A DNA stretch of 64,000 nucleotides from Oceanobacillus caeni (lineage in GTDB: Bacteria; Bacillota; Bacilli; Bacillales; Amphibacillaceae): the NCBI RefSeq assembly GCF_019037185.1, contig NZ_JAHHXM010000002.1:152776-216775 (forward strand), given 5' to 3'. Made by a program: the position numbers and the translations under genes. Shown here piece by piece: positions 9,802 through 17,763 of this stretch. Positions within the stretch are counted from its first letter, which is position 1. The number at the start of each line of letters is the position of its first letter. The notes beneath the pieces were generated by a model. It did no database searches. It saw nothing but the letters and a program-made list of their open reading frames with translations, and had not been told where the DNA came from.

Positions 9802-10551
9802 TCACTTGTTGCAACTATCCTTTGCATAATACATCAAAATCCCTGCAGCAATACTGACATTTAAAGATTCAGCTTGTCCATATATGGGGATCTTTACAAT
9901 TTTATCTGCTTGATTAATGATTTCTTTATTAACGCCTGCTCCTTCATTTCCTAGAACAATAGCCACTTTCGTATCTATTGACACTTCATGGTATAATGTT
10001 GCCCCTTCTAATGCTGTAGCCCATATGGAAAATCCATCTGCTTTTAATTCAGGTATAACTTTTTGTAAATCCTTTTCGAATATCGGAATATGAAAAATAG
10101 ATCCTTGCGTTGCACGTATAACTTTATCATTGTATAAATCTACCGTACCATTCCCAAGAATGACCCCATCAAATCCAGCTGCATCTGCAGTTCGTATAAT
10201 TGTTCCTAAATTACCAGGATCTTGTACCGAATCAATTAATAAGATATGTTTTCCCACAACATCTTCCATTTTCTTCATTTCGATTATAGCTGCAATACCT
10301 TGTGGACTTCTCGTTTCAGAAATATGCTCGAATACATTATTACTTACTTCAATAATGTGAAAATCATCGCACCAAGATGGTAGTTCTACCCCTTCTTGTA
10401 CGATAATTTCCTTTATACCCCAATTACTATTTTTCGCTTCTTGTAATAAATGGTACCCTTCAACAAGAAATGTTTGAGTATTGGTCCGTTCTTTTCGCTT
10501 TTGTAATTTTTTCCATGCTTTAACTTGCTCATTTTTTACAGAAGTAATCAT
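9802..10551 (-). CDS. TrmH-family (SPOUT) RNA methyltransferase, YsgA-like
   Basis: The protein of about 249 residues has an N-terminal RNA-binding substrate domain (VKAWKKLQKRKERTNTQTFL near 10-30) and a C-terminal SPOUT methyltransferase domain. The knotted SAM-binding motifs are LIDSVQDPGNLGTIIRTADA, VLGNEGAGVN and the C-terminal AESLNVSIAAGILMYY. The family 2'-O-methylates rRNA or tRNA; the exact target cannot be told. B. subtilis ysgA lies at the same place between pheS and sspI. Of two possible ATGs, the one at 10551 is eight bases after AAGGA, while the one at 10560 overlaps that site. Confidence 0.9.
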   Translation of the reverse strand: MITSVKNEQVKAWKKLQKRKERTNTQTFLVEGYHLLQEAKNSNWGIKEIIVQEGVELPSWCDDFHIIEVSNNVFEHISETRSPQGIAAIIEMKKMEDVVGKHILLIDSVQDPGNLGTIIRTADAAGFDGVILGNGTVDLYNDKVIRATQGSIFHIPIFEKDLQKVIPELKADGFSIWATALEGATLYHEVSIDTKVAIVLGNEGAGVNKEIINQADKIVKIPIYGQAESLNVSIAAGILMYYAKDSCNK

Positions 10552-10648
10552 TTCGTTCATCCTTCATCGATTTTCTCCATATTATCATACATATTATTGC
10601 ATTCATTGGTCAAACTATCCATAGTTAAAAAACAAAGGAGTTGTCACC

Positions 10649-10867
10649 ATGGATCTAAATATTCGTAAAGCAATTTTACACAATCTCTCTAATAACGATC
10701 AAAACCAATTAGAAGAAACAATAGTAGACGCTATACAAGCTGGCGAAGAAAAAATGCTACCTGGTCTAGGGGTATTATTTGAACTAATTTGGCAGCAATC
10801 CAGTCCGGAAGATAAACAAGAAATGGTTCAGGCTTTAGAACAAGGTGTTAAACAAGCAACTAACTAA
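10649..10867 (+). CDS. sspI: Small acid-soluble spore protein I
   Basis: The 72-residue protein matches SspI, a minor small acid-soluble protein of the spore core ([13 protein letters not shown], then [13 protein letters not shown]). It is divergent from the YsgA-like gene as in B. subtilis and has RBS AAAGGAG before the ATG. Its B. subtilis counterpart is transcribed by sigma-G in the forespore. A CATAGTTA element at 10620 resembles a sigma-G -10, but the -35 match is poor. Confidence 0.93.
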   Translation: MDLNIRKAILHNLSNNDQNQLEETIVDAIQAGEEKMLPGLGVLFELIWQQSSPEDKQEMVQALEQGVKQATN

Positions 10868-10880
10868 AAACTCCTCATAT

Positions 10881-10913
10881 GAAATAGATGCTTCATTGCA
10901 TCTATTTCTTTTA
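10881..10913 (+). terminator. Terminator of sspI
   Basis: GAAATAGATGC pairs with GCATCTATTTC around a short loop and is followed by TTTTATTT. Confidence 0.88.
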
Positions 10914-11013
10914 TTTCCAAAGATCCCCCTATACTGTTTACGATACATATTTAGAGATTGCCAATTTCAATAATTAAACGTAAAATAGTAAATATACGAA
11001 AGGGGAATACCAA

Positions 11014-11613
11014 ATGGAAATAAGAGACTTACAACAATTTATTCAACTTCAAGCTATTGTGAATATGACTTCTCACTTTAACTCTTCAGTAAAAAGTTCC
11101 CCTATGGCTGAACTAACGTTTAAGCATATATTACAAGATAAAATGAACGAACTAATAGCGGATCAAAATATTAAGGAAAAACAGCCAAATCCTTTACCGA
11201 GCTTACCTAATAAAATGGAGAAAGCATACATACCTACCTCTTCATACGATGCTGAAATTACAGAAATAGCTCGTAAATATAAAATAGATGAGAAATTGAT
11301 TCACTCTGTTATTAAACAAGAATCAAACTATAACCCTTATGCTAGAAGTTCAGTAGGTGCCCAAGGGCTAATGCAGTTAATGCCAGCAACCGCAAAAGGA
11401 TTAGGGGTTACCAATCCTTTTGATGTTAAGCAAAATATCGAGGGTGGTACCAGATATTTAGCCCAGATGTTATCCCGGTATAATGGAAATACAGAATTAG
11501 CATTAGCAGCTTACAATGCTGGTCCCGGTAATGTAGATAAATATAACGGAATCCCCCCATTTAAAGAAACACAAAATTACGTTCGGAAGATAATGAATCA
11601 TTACTTAGCCTAA
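11014..11613 (+). CDS. Lytic transglycosylase, SLT domain (YjbJ-like)
   Basis: The 199-residue protein has an SLT/lysozyme-like domain (about 80-199) that cleaves the glycan strands of peptidoglycan. The catalytic glutamate is Glu103 in [26 protein letters not shown] and [13 protein letters not shown] complete the family signature. There is no evident signal peptide, as in B. subtilis YjbJ, so it may leave the cell by another route or act after lysis. RBS AAAGGGG precedes the ATG. B. subtilis does not have this gene between sspI and ysdC. Confidence 0.9.
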   Translation: MEIRDLQQFIQLQAIVNMTSHFNSSVKSSPMAELTFKHILQDKMNELIADQNIKEKQPNPLPSLPNKMEKAYIPTSSYDAEITEIARKYKIDEKLIHSVIKQESNYNPYARSSVGAQGLMQLMPATAKGLGVTNPFDVKQNIEGGTRYLAQMLSRYNGNTELALAAYNAGPGNVDKYNGIPPFKETQNYVRKIMNHYLA

Positions 11614-11621
11614 ACATACAT

Positions 11622-11658
11622 TAAACCTCAAGCGAAAGTCTTTGCTTGAGGTTTTTTT
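11622..11658 (+). terminator. Terminator of the lytic transglycosylase gene
   Basis: AAACCTCAAGC pairs with GCTTGAGGTTT, followed by TTTTT. Confidence 0.9.
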
Positions 11659-11672
11659 ACGTTGTTAGGAAT

Positions 11673-11958
11673 GTATAAAGAAGAATAACCGTCAGTGGGG
11701 TTCCATTTATCCCCACTGATGGCATCACGGACTTTTCTTCTGTGATTGCATGCTCTTTTGGCCGTGATAGCACGTGTCACGGACATTTCTTCGACGATTG
11801 CTTGCTCTTTTGGCCGTGATAACACGTGTCACGGACATTTCTTCGACGATTGCTTGCTCTTTTGGCCGTGATAACAGTTAATCGCACTTATTGGATCTTT
11901 ACGGGCAGTTGATCTCCCACCTACCTTTTTGTTTCCCCAGATGCTTAAGATGGGATAA
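11673..11958 (+). repeat. Dispersed two-hairpin repeat, copy A (interrupted)
   Basis: The left part reads TATAAAGAAGAATAACC, then GTCAGTGGGG and CCCCACTGATGG as hairpin arms. The right part resumes at 11877 with TCGCACTTAT, GGGCAGTTGATCTCCCACC and AAGATGGGA. Between them lies a 154-bp insertion of tandem units (separate entry). It fills most of the 416-base gap between the transglycosylase gene and cwlJ. The same element occurs at 13867, 17821, 32722 and 43302. Confidence 0.8.
11725..11876 (+). repeat. Three tandem 52-bp units nested in repeat copy A
   Basis: Units start at 11725, 11777 and 11829. Each opens with TCACGGAC, ends near CCGTGATAACACGTG and contains TTGCTTGCTCTTTTGG. Units 2 and 3 are identical over 48 bases; unit 1 differs at several positions. 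TCACGG and CCGTGA at the two ends of each unit form an inverted repeat, so every unit can fold into a hairpin. The unit boundary contains the palindrome CACGTG. Confidence 0.88.
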
Positions 11959-11982
11959 ATGCCAAGTTTTTTAACACACAAT

Positions 11983-12011
11983 GTCATTAATTTAACTTTT
12001 TTTCATACTAT
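11983..12011 (+). promoter_or_regulatory. Candidate sigma-E promoter of cwlJ
   Basis: GTCATTAA (11983-11990), 13 bases, then CATACTAT (12004-12011) resembles the mother-cell sigma-E pattern GTCATATT / CATACAAT. It sits about 20 bases before the cwlJ start. B. subtilis cwlJ is known to be sigma-E dependent, which supports the call. Confidence 0.55.
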
Positions 12012-12029
12012 ATTCTGGAGGTGGAAAAA

Positions 12030-12470
12030 ATGGCAAGAGTTGCTTACCGAAACGCAGACGTTAACTTAATGGCAAGGATGATGCGAGCTGAAGCTGAAGG
12101 CGAAGGTAAACTAGGGATGCTATATGTAGGAAATGTAATTGTTAATCGTGCTGTAGCAGATTGTGTGGACTTTAATGAGTTAAGAACAATTGAAGATGTT
12201 ATTTTTCAAGTGCAAGGAGGAAATTTCTCATTTGAAGCTGTTCAAAAAGGCAATGTTTTTTACCAAAGAGCAAGAGAATCTGAAAGAAGGTTAGCAAGAC
12301 AGAATTTGGAATATTGGAGAAAACAACCAGCGAAATATGCCCTTTGGTACTTTAATCCATATGCTCCATGCCCTCCCACATGGTACAATCAACCATTTGC
12401 TGGTCAATTTAAACAACATTGTTTTTATGAACCCGCGGCTGGAACATGTGATAGCGTGTACTCTGGATAA
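12030..12470 (+). CDS. cwlJ: Spore cortex-lytic / cell wall hydrolase CwlJ
   Basis: The 146-residue protein is a bare Hydrolase_2 (SleB/CwlJ) domain without signal peptide, the form typical of CwlJ, which sits at the spore coat-cortex boundary and degrades cortex at germination. RAEAEGEG near residues 18-25 holds the likely catalytic glutamate; VGNVIVNR, FYQRARESERRLAR and FNPYAPCPPTWYNQPFAGQF follow. The ATG at 12030 is six bases after GGAGGTG; a GTG nine bases earlier is part of that site. B. subtilis CwlJ is encoded next to its partner gerQ; no gerQ is seen here. Confidence 0.93.
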   Translation: MARVAYRNADVNLMARMMRAEAEGEGKLGMLYVGNVIVNRAVADCVDFNELRTIEDVIFQVQGGNFSFEAVQKGNVFYQRARESERRLARQNLEYWRKQPAKYALWYFNPYAPCPPTWYNQPFAGQFKQHCFYEPAAGTCDSVYSG

Positions 12471-12602
12471 TTAATTTCCAAATGATATCTTTAAAGCAGT
12501 TACATTAAGTATACTCGGTAAGAGTTTATAGATTTTTTATCCTTATATATTCAATTGTAAAGTGACAATCGAATTATTTAATTTTAAAACCTCAAACAGC
12601 AT

Positions 12603-12630
12603 AACCCCGTACTGATTTTAAGACGGGGTT
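12603..12630. terminator. Possible terminator hairpin after cwlJ
   Basis: AACCCCGT and ACGGGGTT form a perfect 8-bp stem. The T-run (TTTTTTT) comes only nine bases later, so termination strength is doubtful. Otherwise the 12471-12700 stretch shows nothing recognisable. Confidence 0.5.
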
Positions 12631-12701
12631 AAAAGTTGATTTTTTTATGTAGATTACTTCACTGCACTTAAATATATAGCAAATCTCTTTGACTGCTTTT
12701 C

Positions 12702-12741
12702 AAAAAACAAGGCTTTGAGTAAAAATTCTCTAAGCCTTGTT
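12702..12741 (-). terminator. Terminator of the M42 peptidase gene
   Basis: On the minus strand AACAAGGCTTAGAG pairs with CTCAAAGCCTTG around a T-rich loop and runs into TTTTTTG. Confidence 0.87.
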
Positions 12742-12747
12742 TCATAC

Positions 12748-13833
12748 TTATGCAAATATTAATTTTTTAAGCGTTTCAGCATCTAATTTCTTGATTACCT
12801 CCACAATTAGCTTTACTGCATTCTCAAAATCATCTCGATGTAGAATACCGGCATGAGAATGAATATAACGTGTTGCAATGGTGATGGAAAGTGACGGAAC
12901 ACCATTTGCGGTTAGATGGATTGAGCCCGAATCCGTCCCACCACCTGATAGAGCTGCATATTGGAATGGAATATTTTTTTCTTCTGCAGTTTCAATAAAT
13001 AAGTCACGTAGACCTTTATGGGAAACCATGGAACCATCGTATAACATGATTTGAGGTCCTTCACCTAGCTTGCTGTCGGCTTCAGATGGTTTTATCCCTG
13101 GAGTATCTCCAGCAATCCCTACATCTACGCCAAAGCCAATGTCAGGCTGTATTTTATTAGCTGCCGTTTTCGCACCTCTAAGACCAACCTCTTCTTGCAC
13201 ATCGCCAACACCATAGACAACATTTGGATGGTTTACATCTTTCAGTTGTTTTAAAACTTCAATTGCGATTGCCAATCCAATGCGATTATCCCAAGCCTTT
13301 GCTAATAGCATTTTTTCATTTTTCAACGGTGTAAATTCAAAGTAAGGTACGATAGATTGTCCAGGTTTTACACCAAATTCTTCTGCTTCTTTCTTACTAG
13401 AAGCACCAATATCAATAAACATATCCTTAATTTCATAAGGTTTTTTCCGTACTTCTGGCGGAAGAATATGAGGTGGTTTTGAGCCAATCACCCCTGTTAT
13501 ATCTCCTTTTGCTCCTAGAATGGTTACTCGTTGCGCCAACATCACTTGACTCCACCAGCCACCAACTGTTTGGAAATATACATAACCCTTCTCATCAATT
13601 CGTGTAACCATAAAACCAACTTCATCTAAATGCCCAGCAATCATAATTTTGGGGCCGTTGGAATCTCCTACTTTTTTGGCAATGGTACTACCTAAATTAT
13701 CATATTCGATTTCATCCGCGTATGGTGAAATGTATTTTTCAAAAACTTCACGAACTTCTTTCTCATTCCCCGGAATTCCTCTTGCATCGGTTAAATCCTT
13801 AAGCATGATTAACGTTTCATCTAATTGTGTCAT
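12748..13833 (-). CDS. M42 family metallo-aminopeptidase (YsdC-like)
   Basis: The 361-residue protein matches the M42 dinuclear-metal aminopeptidases, which form large tetrahedral shells and trim peptides in the cytoplasm. Metal ligands and catalytic residues are visible in [34 protein letters not shown] (the catalytic EE pair), [13 protein letters not shown] and the C-terminal [10 protein letters not shown]. subtilis ysdC occupies the equivalent place near ysdB and rplT. RBS GAAGGAGG precedes ATG at 13833. Confidence 0.92.
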   Translation of the reverse strand: MTQLDETLIMLKDLTDARGIPGNEKEVREVFEKYISPYADEIEYDNLGSTIAKKVGDSNGPKIMIAGHLDEVGFMVTRIDEKGYVYFQTVGGWWSQVMLAQRVTILGAKGDITGVIGSKPPHILPPEVRKKPYEIKDMFIDIGASSKKEAEEFGVKPGQSIVPYFEFTPLKNEKMLLAKAWDNRIGLAIAIEVLKQLKDVNHPNVVYGVGDVQEEVGLRGAKTAANKIQPDIGFGVDVGIAGDTPGIKPSEADSKLGEGPQIMLYDGSMVSHKGLRDLFIETAEEKNIPFQYAALSGGGTDSGSIHLTANGVPSLSITIATRYIHSHAGILHRDDFENAVKLIVEVIKKLDAETLKKLIFA

Positions 13834-13866
13834 ATATATAACCTCCTTCTATTATTGTGAGCCTTG

Positions 13867-14019
13867 TATAAAGAAGACTCCCATCAGTGGGGCGTTCCTT
13901 CATCCTCCACTGATGGTTAGTCGCACTTATCGGACCATTATGGGCAGTTGATCTCCCACCTGCCTTCTTTATTTCCCCAGAAGCTTGAGATGGGAGTCTT
14001 ACTGCCCTTTTAGGCGGGG
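13867..14019 (+). repeat. Dispersed two-hairpin repeat, copy B (complete)
   Basis: This is the fullest uninterrupted copy. TATAAAGAAGACTCCC leads to a hairpin of CATCAGTGG and CCACTGATGG, then a single-stranded-looking link TTAGTCGCACTTATCGGACC. A second hairpin follows in which GGGCAGT pairs with ACTGCCC and TCTCCCA pairs with TGGGAG. The element ends with TTTTAGGCGGGG. It fills the gap between the M42 peptidase and dUTPase genes. Confidence 0.85.
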
Positions 14020-14025
14020 CAAACA

Positions 14026-14514
14026 TTAATATCCTTTATTTTGTCTTTCAAAATTTATTTCATTCTTCTTATAATAAGCAACTTGTATGTCAGATTCACT
14101 GAACCCTAATACTTCTCCTAGTAGTAAGAAATTCATAAATAGCTGTTCATAAGTTTCCTTTGATACATTTTTATAAAAATTTATACAAGATTCAAATACT
14201 ATATTAAATTGTTCCGTTTCAGCAGCTCGTGTTAATTCACTGAGGTTTCTACTAGTGTATCGATATCCTTTTTCTAATCCAAGTGATAAAATAAAATGAA
14301 GACCATCTACGTATTCTTCCAAAATAATATCATTATTATTTCGTGATTTGTTGCTCCAAAACTTAAAACATCTCGTTTCATTAGCAAGCTCACCAAGTTC
14401 AACTAGTAAAGCTAAGTATTTTTCTTGGAATAAATCTTGATTTTTTAATTGGTGATTTGATTCAATATGGTTGTCTAAACTTTGTTGCATGGAATATAAT
14501 TCTTCCCAATTCAT
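14026..14514 (-). CDS. All-alpha dimeric dUTP diphosphatase
   Basis: The 162-residue protein matches the all-alpha dUTPase_2 family related to MazG, which hydrolyses dUTP to dUMP and keeps uracil out of DNA. The metal-binding ExxE-type motifs are visible as LLVELGELANETRCFKFW near residues 35-55 and EEYVDGLHFILSLGLEKG near 65-85. Similar proteins occur in Bacillus and Staphylococcus genomes and phages. The gene lies between two different dispersed repeats. RBS GTGAGG precedes ATG. Confidence 0.82.
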   Translation of the reverse strand: MNWEELYSMQQSLDNHIESNHQLKNQDLFQEKYLALLVELGELANETRCFKFWSNKSRNNNDIILEEYVDGLHFILSLGLEKGYRYTSRNLSELTRAAETEQFNIVFESCINFYKNVSKETYEQLFMNFLLLGEVLGFSESDIQVAYYKKNEINFERQNKGY

Positions 14515-14590
14515 AAATGTATATCCTCACTCTCTCTTTTTTATTGTCGGGAAATTATAAAATTTGTATGGCTATGTATAACTTAGATAC

Positions 14591-14754
14591 AGAAATAGCC
14601 ACGTCCGGCTCCAGCGCCCAGTGACTAGTAGACTTCCTTCACCTCCGTTCGATAAGTCAACATCGGCTCGCTCACGCTCACCGTGTTTCCTTTATCTCCT
14701 ACTGCTCAGTCCAGTCTATACGTCAATAAACGGGCGCTTGCGCCTTTGTTCTGA
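14591..14754. repeat. GC-rich intergenic repeat of Bacillaceae type
   Basis: This stretch is clearly richer in G and C than its surroundings and contains no credible gene. Landmarks are GCTCCAGCGCCCAGTGACTA, GACTTCCTTCACCTCCGTTC, CGGCTCGCTCACGCTCACCG and the terminal hairpin GGGCGCTTGCGCC. I recognise this wording as a repeat seen between genes in many Bacillaceae, but only one copy lies in this window, so that is recollection rather than something shown here. Confidence 0.6.
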
Positions 14755-14779
14755 TTGTACCATGATTTTTTAGTATTCG

Positions 14780-14806
14780 TGAAACTATTGTATCAAGTAA
14801 TACGTA
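14780..14806 (+). promoter_or_regulatory. Sigma-W-type ECF promoter of ysdB
   Basis: TGAAAC (14780-14785), 17 bases, then CGTA (14803-14806) matches the ECF sigma-W pattern and lies 36 bases before the ysdB start. B. subtilis ysdB is a known sigma-W regulon member, so position and family agree. Confidence 0.8.
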
Positions 14807-14841
14807 TGGAGATTAACGAATTAAATAGGGAGTCGATCATA

Positions 14842-15234
14842 ATGATAGTTATTTTATTTCGTATACTTATCCTTATCGCGATAGCTTTTCTTATTTATAC
14901 ATGGATCGAGTACACTAGAAACCCAGAAAGACAATTAAAAATTGCAAAACAATCTAACCATTTTTATATGGTAGATGAAGCGAATAATAGCAAGAAAAAC
15001 TTGAAGCTTGTGTATAAAAGATGTGTCTTTGAAGGCGAAAAATATATAGGCGTGGTGGATGATTCATTTGAAGTGGTGGATATTGATATTAGTATTCGTG
15101 ACCCATTTGATTTGAAAGGGTTTACTCGCGAGGATTTATATTTCTTAGAAAATGAAATACTTATTAGATACCCACATGCAAAAATCAAATGGAAACATCC
15201 TATAAATGAAATACTTATTACGAAAATGGAGTAG
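14842..15234 (+). CDS. ysdB: Sigma-W regulon membrane protein YsdB
   Basis: The 131-residue protein has one N-terminal membrane helix (IVILFRILILIAIAFLIY, about 2-19) and a soluble domain with the YsdB landmarks QLKIAKQSNHFYMVD, YKRCVFEGEKYIG and RYPHAKIKWKHPI. Its function is unknown. The longest frame starts at 14755, but that start lies inside the promoter; ATG at 14842, nine bases after GGGAG, gives the family length (130 in B. subtilis). The gene stands alone between a GC-rich repeat and a terminator. Confidence 0.88.
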   Translation: MIVILFRILILIAIAFLIYTWIEYTRNPERQLKIAKQSNHFYMVDEANNSKKNLKLVYKRCVFEGEKYIGVVDDSFEVVDIDISIRDPFDLKGFTREDLYFLENEILIRYPHAKIKWKHPINEILITKME

Positions 15235-15259
15235 TATTAGACCTTCCACAAAAACATTT

Positions 15260-15302
15260 TAAGCCGAAAAAACCAATTAACTTGGATTTTTCGGCTTTTA
15301 TT
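15260..15302. terminator. Bidirectional terminator between ysdB and the TVP38 gene
   Basis: AAGCCGAAAAA pairs with TTTTTCGGCTT around a 14-base loop, with TTTATTT on the right and an A-rich left flank. Both convergent genes end here. Confidence 0.85.
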
Positions 15303-15304
15303 TG

Positions 15305-15877
15305 TTAAGTACTCATCTGGAAAAAGTCTCGCCACTTTATAATAATTTCTTTACTTCTAACCAAATAAATGAAAGGTAGTAAACCAATTAAAAATATGAA
15401 AATATGAAATGGGGATAAATTCGCAATCCATCCGCCTAAACATGTATAAACGATGGCTAACGGAATGTTAGATAATAAAGATGATTTCGTGTACTGCTTC
15501 ATCCCAGAAGATATTTCCATAATGCATAAAGACAATAGATGAAAATGAATAAAAGGGACAAGTCTAAGTATGGCGATTTGGGATGTATTTAATGTAGTGC
15601 TACTCCCTAGTAGTTTTTGTTTCAATCGGATTAGTTTATCTAATTTTTTGGGCATCCGATTAACTAATCCATAAAATATAACGCTAGATAAGGTTATTCC
15701 TACAACCGAATAAATAGTGCCTGCTATCGGCCCGTATAAAATTCCTCCTGTGACACATACAAATACTACCGGGAGAAAGAATAATGGCCTTATTAAATGA
15801 AAACAAATAAATAATAACGGTGAAAGTAATCCTCCCATTTCGATAAACGCCATTACATAGTTCCCAATGTACTCCAT
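15305..15877 (-). CDS. TVP38/TMEM64 (VTT/DedA-like) membrane protein
   Basis: The 190-residue protein has about five hydrophobic segments and the family core FVCVTGGILYGPIAGTIYSVVGITLSSVIFYGLVN near residues 38-72, a re-entrant-loop region of the VTT fold. Eukaryotic relatives act as lipid scramblases; bacterial DedA-group members have been linked to lipid carrier recycling. The precise role of this member is unknown. RBS AAAGGAGG precedes ATG. B. subtilis has TVP38-type genes elsewhere (for example ytxB next to dnaI), so its place between ysdA and ysdB is different. Confidence 0.82.
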   Translation of the reverse strand: MEYIGNYVMAFIEMGGLLSPLLFICFHLIRPLFFLPVVFVCVTGGILYGPIAGTIYSVVGITLSSVIFYGLVNRMPKKLDKLIRLKQKLLGSSTTLNTSQIAILRLVPFIHFHLLSLCIMEISSGMKQYTKSSLLSNIPLAIVYTCLGGWIANLSPFHIFIFLIGLLPFIYLVRSKEIIIKWRDFFQMST

Positions 15878-15990
15878 AACTTTCCTCCTTTTGCCAGTTT
15901 CTAGCTGTTCTCCCTGAGAAAAGTACCCTGCACTTCAGATTTCTACCTTCTATTCATTTATATGACCTTAAATGCTATTTATGATAAGGT

Positions 15991-16260
15991 TCAACTAGCA
16001 AGACCTGACAAATAGAAAAACAAAAAGAAGTTTAAAATGATGAAGATTGGCATTCCAATTGTAAAAGATTTATGTTTCGTTTTATGACGGTATCGTTGCA
16101 TCCCAATATAGGTTCCTGGTGCTCCACCTAACAAAGCGATGATCCAAAAAGTTCTTTCTGGTATTCGGTATTTTTGTTTCACTGCTTTTTGTTTATCTAC
16201 TCCCATTAAAATAAACCCAACAATGTTTACCCCTAAAATATAATAGATGATGGAATTCAC
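15991..16260 (-). CDS. ysdA: DUF1294 family membrane protein YsdA
   Basis: The 89-residue protein has two to three membrane helices and the DUF1294 motifs VDKQKAVKQKYRIPERTF and GGAPGTYIGMQRYRHKTKH. Function unknown. The longest frame starts at TTG 16281, but GTG at 16260 is six bases after AGGAGG and gives the family length (89 in B. subtilis). It follows rplT, as in B. subtilis, after a terminator. Confidence 0.88.
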   Translation of the reverse strand: MNSIIYYILGVNIVGFILMGVDKQKAVKQKYRIPERTFWIIALLGGAPGTYIGMQRYRHKTKHKSFTIGMPIFIILNFFLFFYLSGLAS

Positions 16261-16282
16261 TTTTTTCCTCCTAGTTTGCAAT

Positions 16283-16316
16283 AAAAAACCGAACCCATGT
16301 CTAAATGGATTCGGCT
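16283..16316 (-). terminator. Terminator of infC-rpmI-rplT
   Basis: On the minus strand GCCGAATCCAT pairs with ATGGGTTCGGT (with mismatches) and runs into TTTTTTATT. It overlaps the upstream region of ysdA. Confidence 0.82.
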
Positions 16317-16325
16317 TATTTCAAA

Positions 16326-16682
16326 TTATTTTAAAGCACCTTTTGCTTGTTCTACTAACTGAGCAAATGCTTTTTCATCGTTAACTGCTAAATCGGATAA
16401 CATTTTACGGTTAATGTCAATTCCAGCTACTTTAAGTCCGTGCATTAATTTGCTGTAAGAGATACCGTTTAGACGAGCAGCTGCATTAATACGTGCAATC
16501 CATAATTTACGGAAGTCACGTTTTCTTTGTCTACGGTCACGATAAGCATATTGACCAGATTTAATTACTTGTTGTTTTGCAGTTTTAAATAGAGTTCTCT
16601 TTGAACCATAATAACCTTTAGCTAATTTTAATACGCGTTTACGACGTTGGCGCGTTACTGTTCCACCTTTTACACGTGGCAT
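16326..16682 (-). CDS. rplT: 50S ribosomal protein L20
   Basis: The 118-residue protein is L20, an early-assembling 23S rRNA-binding protein. The opening [24 protein letters not shown] in shortened form MPRVKGG...[12 protein letters not shown] and the basic [20 protein letters not shown] segment are diagnostic. In Bacillus, L20 represses its own operon by binding the infC leader. It is the last gene of infC-rpmI-rplT, with RBS AGGAGGG. Confidence 0.98.
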   Translation of the reverse strand: MPRVKGGTVTRQRRKRVLKLAKGYYGSKRTLFKTAKQQVIKSGQYAYRDRRQRKRDFRKLWIARINAAARLNGISYSKLMHGLKVAGIDINRKMLSDLAVNDEKAFAQLVEQAKGALK

Positions 16683-16735
16683 ATTAATTCCCTCCTAATA
16701 CATTTCCGAATCTATATTTATCATTAATAGTCTAA

Positions 16736-16930
16736 TTATTTAGGTAACATTGTTTTGATACGTTTGTAGTCCCCAGTAGATACAACAGCACTTTTACGTA
16801 GTTTACGTTTTTGCTTTTGAGATTTGTTAGCAAATAAGTGACTAGTGTATGCATGAGATCTTTTTAATTTTCCAGAACCAGTTCTTGTAAAACGTTTTTG
16901 AGTCCCTTTATGAGTTTTCATTTTAGGCAT
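16736..16930 (-). CDS. rpmI: 50S ribosomal protein L35
   Basis: The 64-residue, highly basic protein [20 protein letters not shown] is L35 of the large ribosomal subunit. It lies between infC and rplT, the conserved bacterial order, and follows infC by 31 bp. RBS GAGGAGG precedes ATG at 16930. Confidence 0.98.
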   Translation of the reverse strand: MPKMKTHKGTQKRFTRTGSGKLKRSHAYTSHLFANKSQKQKRKLRKSAVVSTGDYKRIKTMLPK

Positions 16931-16961
16931 AATTTATTTCCTCCTCGTAATGTTGCATCTA

Positions 16962-17480
16962 TTACTTCTTTTCACTAATCGGAGCGAGCATCATAAACAT
17001 ATTACGACCTTCCATTTTCGGTTTGGATTCAATTGTCGCAACATCTTTAAGTTCTTCAGCTAGACGAGTTAAAACCTCTTGTCCTAGCTCTTTGTGTGTG
17101 ATTGCACGTCCTCGGAAACGAACGGATGCTTTTAATTTATCTCCCTTTTCAAGGAATTTTTTTGCGTTCTTAACCTTCGTTTCGAAGTCATGATCGCCAA
17201 TACCTGGTGTAAACCGTACTTCTTTTATATTAATAATCTTTTGTTTTTTACGAGCTTCTTTTTCCTTTTTCTGTTGCTCATAACGATATTTCCCATAGTC
17301 CATAATTCGACATACAGGCGGTTTGGCATTTGGAGCAACTAAAACTAAATCCAAGTTTCTAGTTTGCGCAATCTCCAACGCTTCTTGACGTGTTTTCACA
17401 CCAAGTTGATCCCCATTTGAATCGATAAGTCGTACTTCTCTTGCACGAATCTTTTCATTGACGTTCATATCTTTGCTAAT
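16962..17480 (-). CDS. infC: Translation initiation factor IF-3 (AUU start)
   Basis: IF-3 prevents premature subunit joining and checks the initiator tRNA-codon pair. The 172-residue product shows the N-domain ([20 protein letters not shown]), the lysine-rich linker ([14 protein letters not shown] near 80-93) and the C-domain with [10 protein letters not shown] and [15 protein letters not shown]. The chosen start is ATT at 17480, seven bases after GGAGGTG; B. subtilis infC also begins ISKDM from AUU. Rare AUU initiation is the classical basis for IF-3 autoregulation in E. coli. An ATG four codons downstream lacks a well-placed RBS. Confidence 0.95.
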   Translation of the reverse strand: MSKDMNVNEKIRAREVRLIDSNGDQLGVKTRQEALEIAQTRNLDLVLVAPNAKPPVCRIMDYGKYRYEQQKKEKEARKKQKIINIKEVRFTPGIGDHDFETKVKNAKKFLEKGDKLKASVRFRGRAITHKELGQEVLTRLAEELKDVATIESKPKMEGRNMFMMLAPISEKK

Positions 17481-17537
17481 AGTCAGACACCTCCAAAGTT
17501 TTTTCGATACTGATCTATTTGACAAGTCTTCATACAT

Positions 17538-17690
17538 GAAAAAAAGTGTCGGTAATACACCCACACATTCCAATTACACATAATAAATTTGGAACCAGTC
17601 AACTACACGAAACGTGCGTCGAACAGGTGAGAAGCGGGTGCTTCTACTTGTCTTTGAGATCATTTAATTTTCAACTTTTAAAGTATATCA
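17538..17690 (-). promoter_or_regulatory. L20-type autoregulatory leader of infC-rpmI-rplT
   Basis: The leader contains GAAGCACCCGCTTCTCACCTG and CGACGCACGTTTCGTGTAGTTGAC in pieces such as GCACCCGCTTCTCACCTG and GACGCACG, matching the Bacillus infC leader that mimics the L20 site on 23S rRNA. It ends in an intrinsic terminator: GTGTGGGT pairs with ACCGACAC (17566-17546) followed by TTTTTTT. Excess L20 should favour termination before infC. Confidence 0.85.
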
Positions 17691-17710
17691 CACTTAAGAA
17701 ACCTAGTCAA
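17682..17710 (-). promoter_or_regulatory. Sigma-A promoter of infC operon
   Basis: On the minus strand TTGACT (17710-17705), a 17-base spacer, and TATACT (17687-17682) form a near-consensus vegetative promoter at the head of the L20 leader. Confidence 0.82.
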
Positions 17711-17763
17711 ATATTTTTCTCAGTCGAATGATATTAATCATATTTTACCATATTTCACGACAA

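Noticed and set aside
11628..11825. Minus-strand open frame of 65 codons
   Set aside because: It lies entirely in a terminator and the tandem repeat units and has no ribosome site.
11725..11876. CRISPR array
   Set aside because: The units are directly adjacent, 52 bp long, with no unique spacers and no cas genes.
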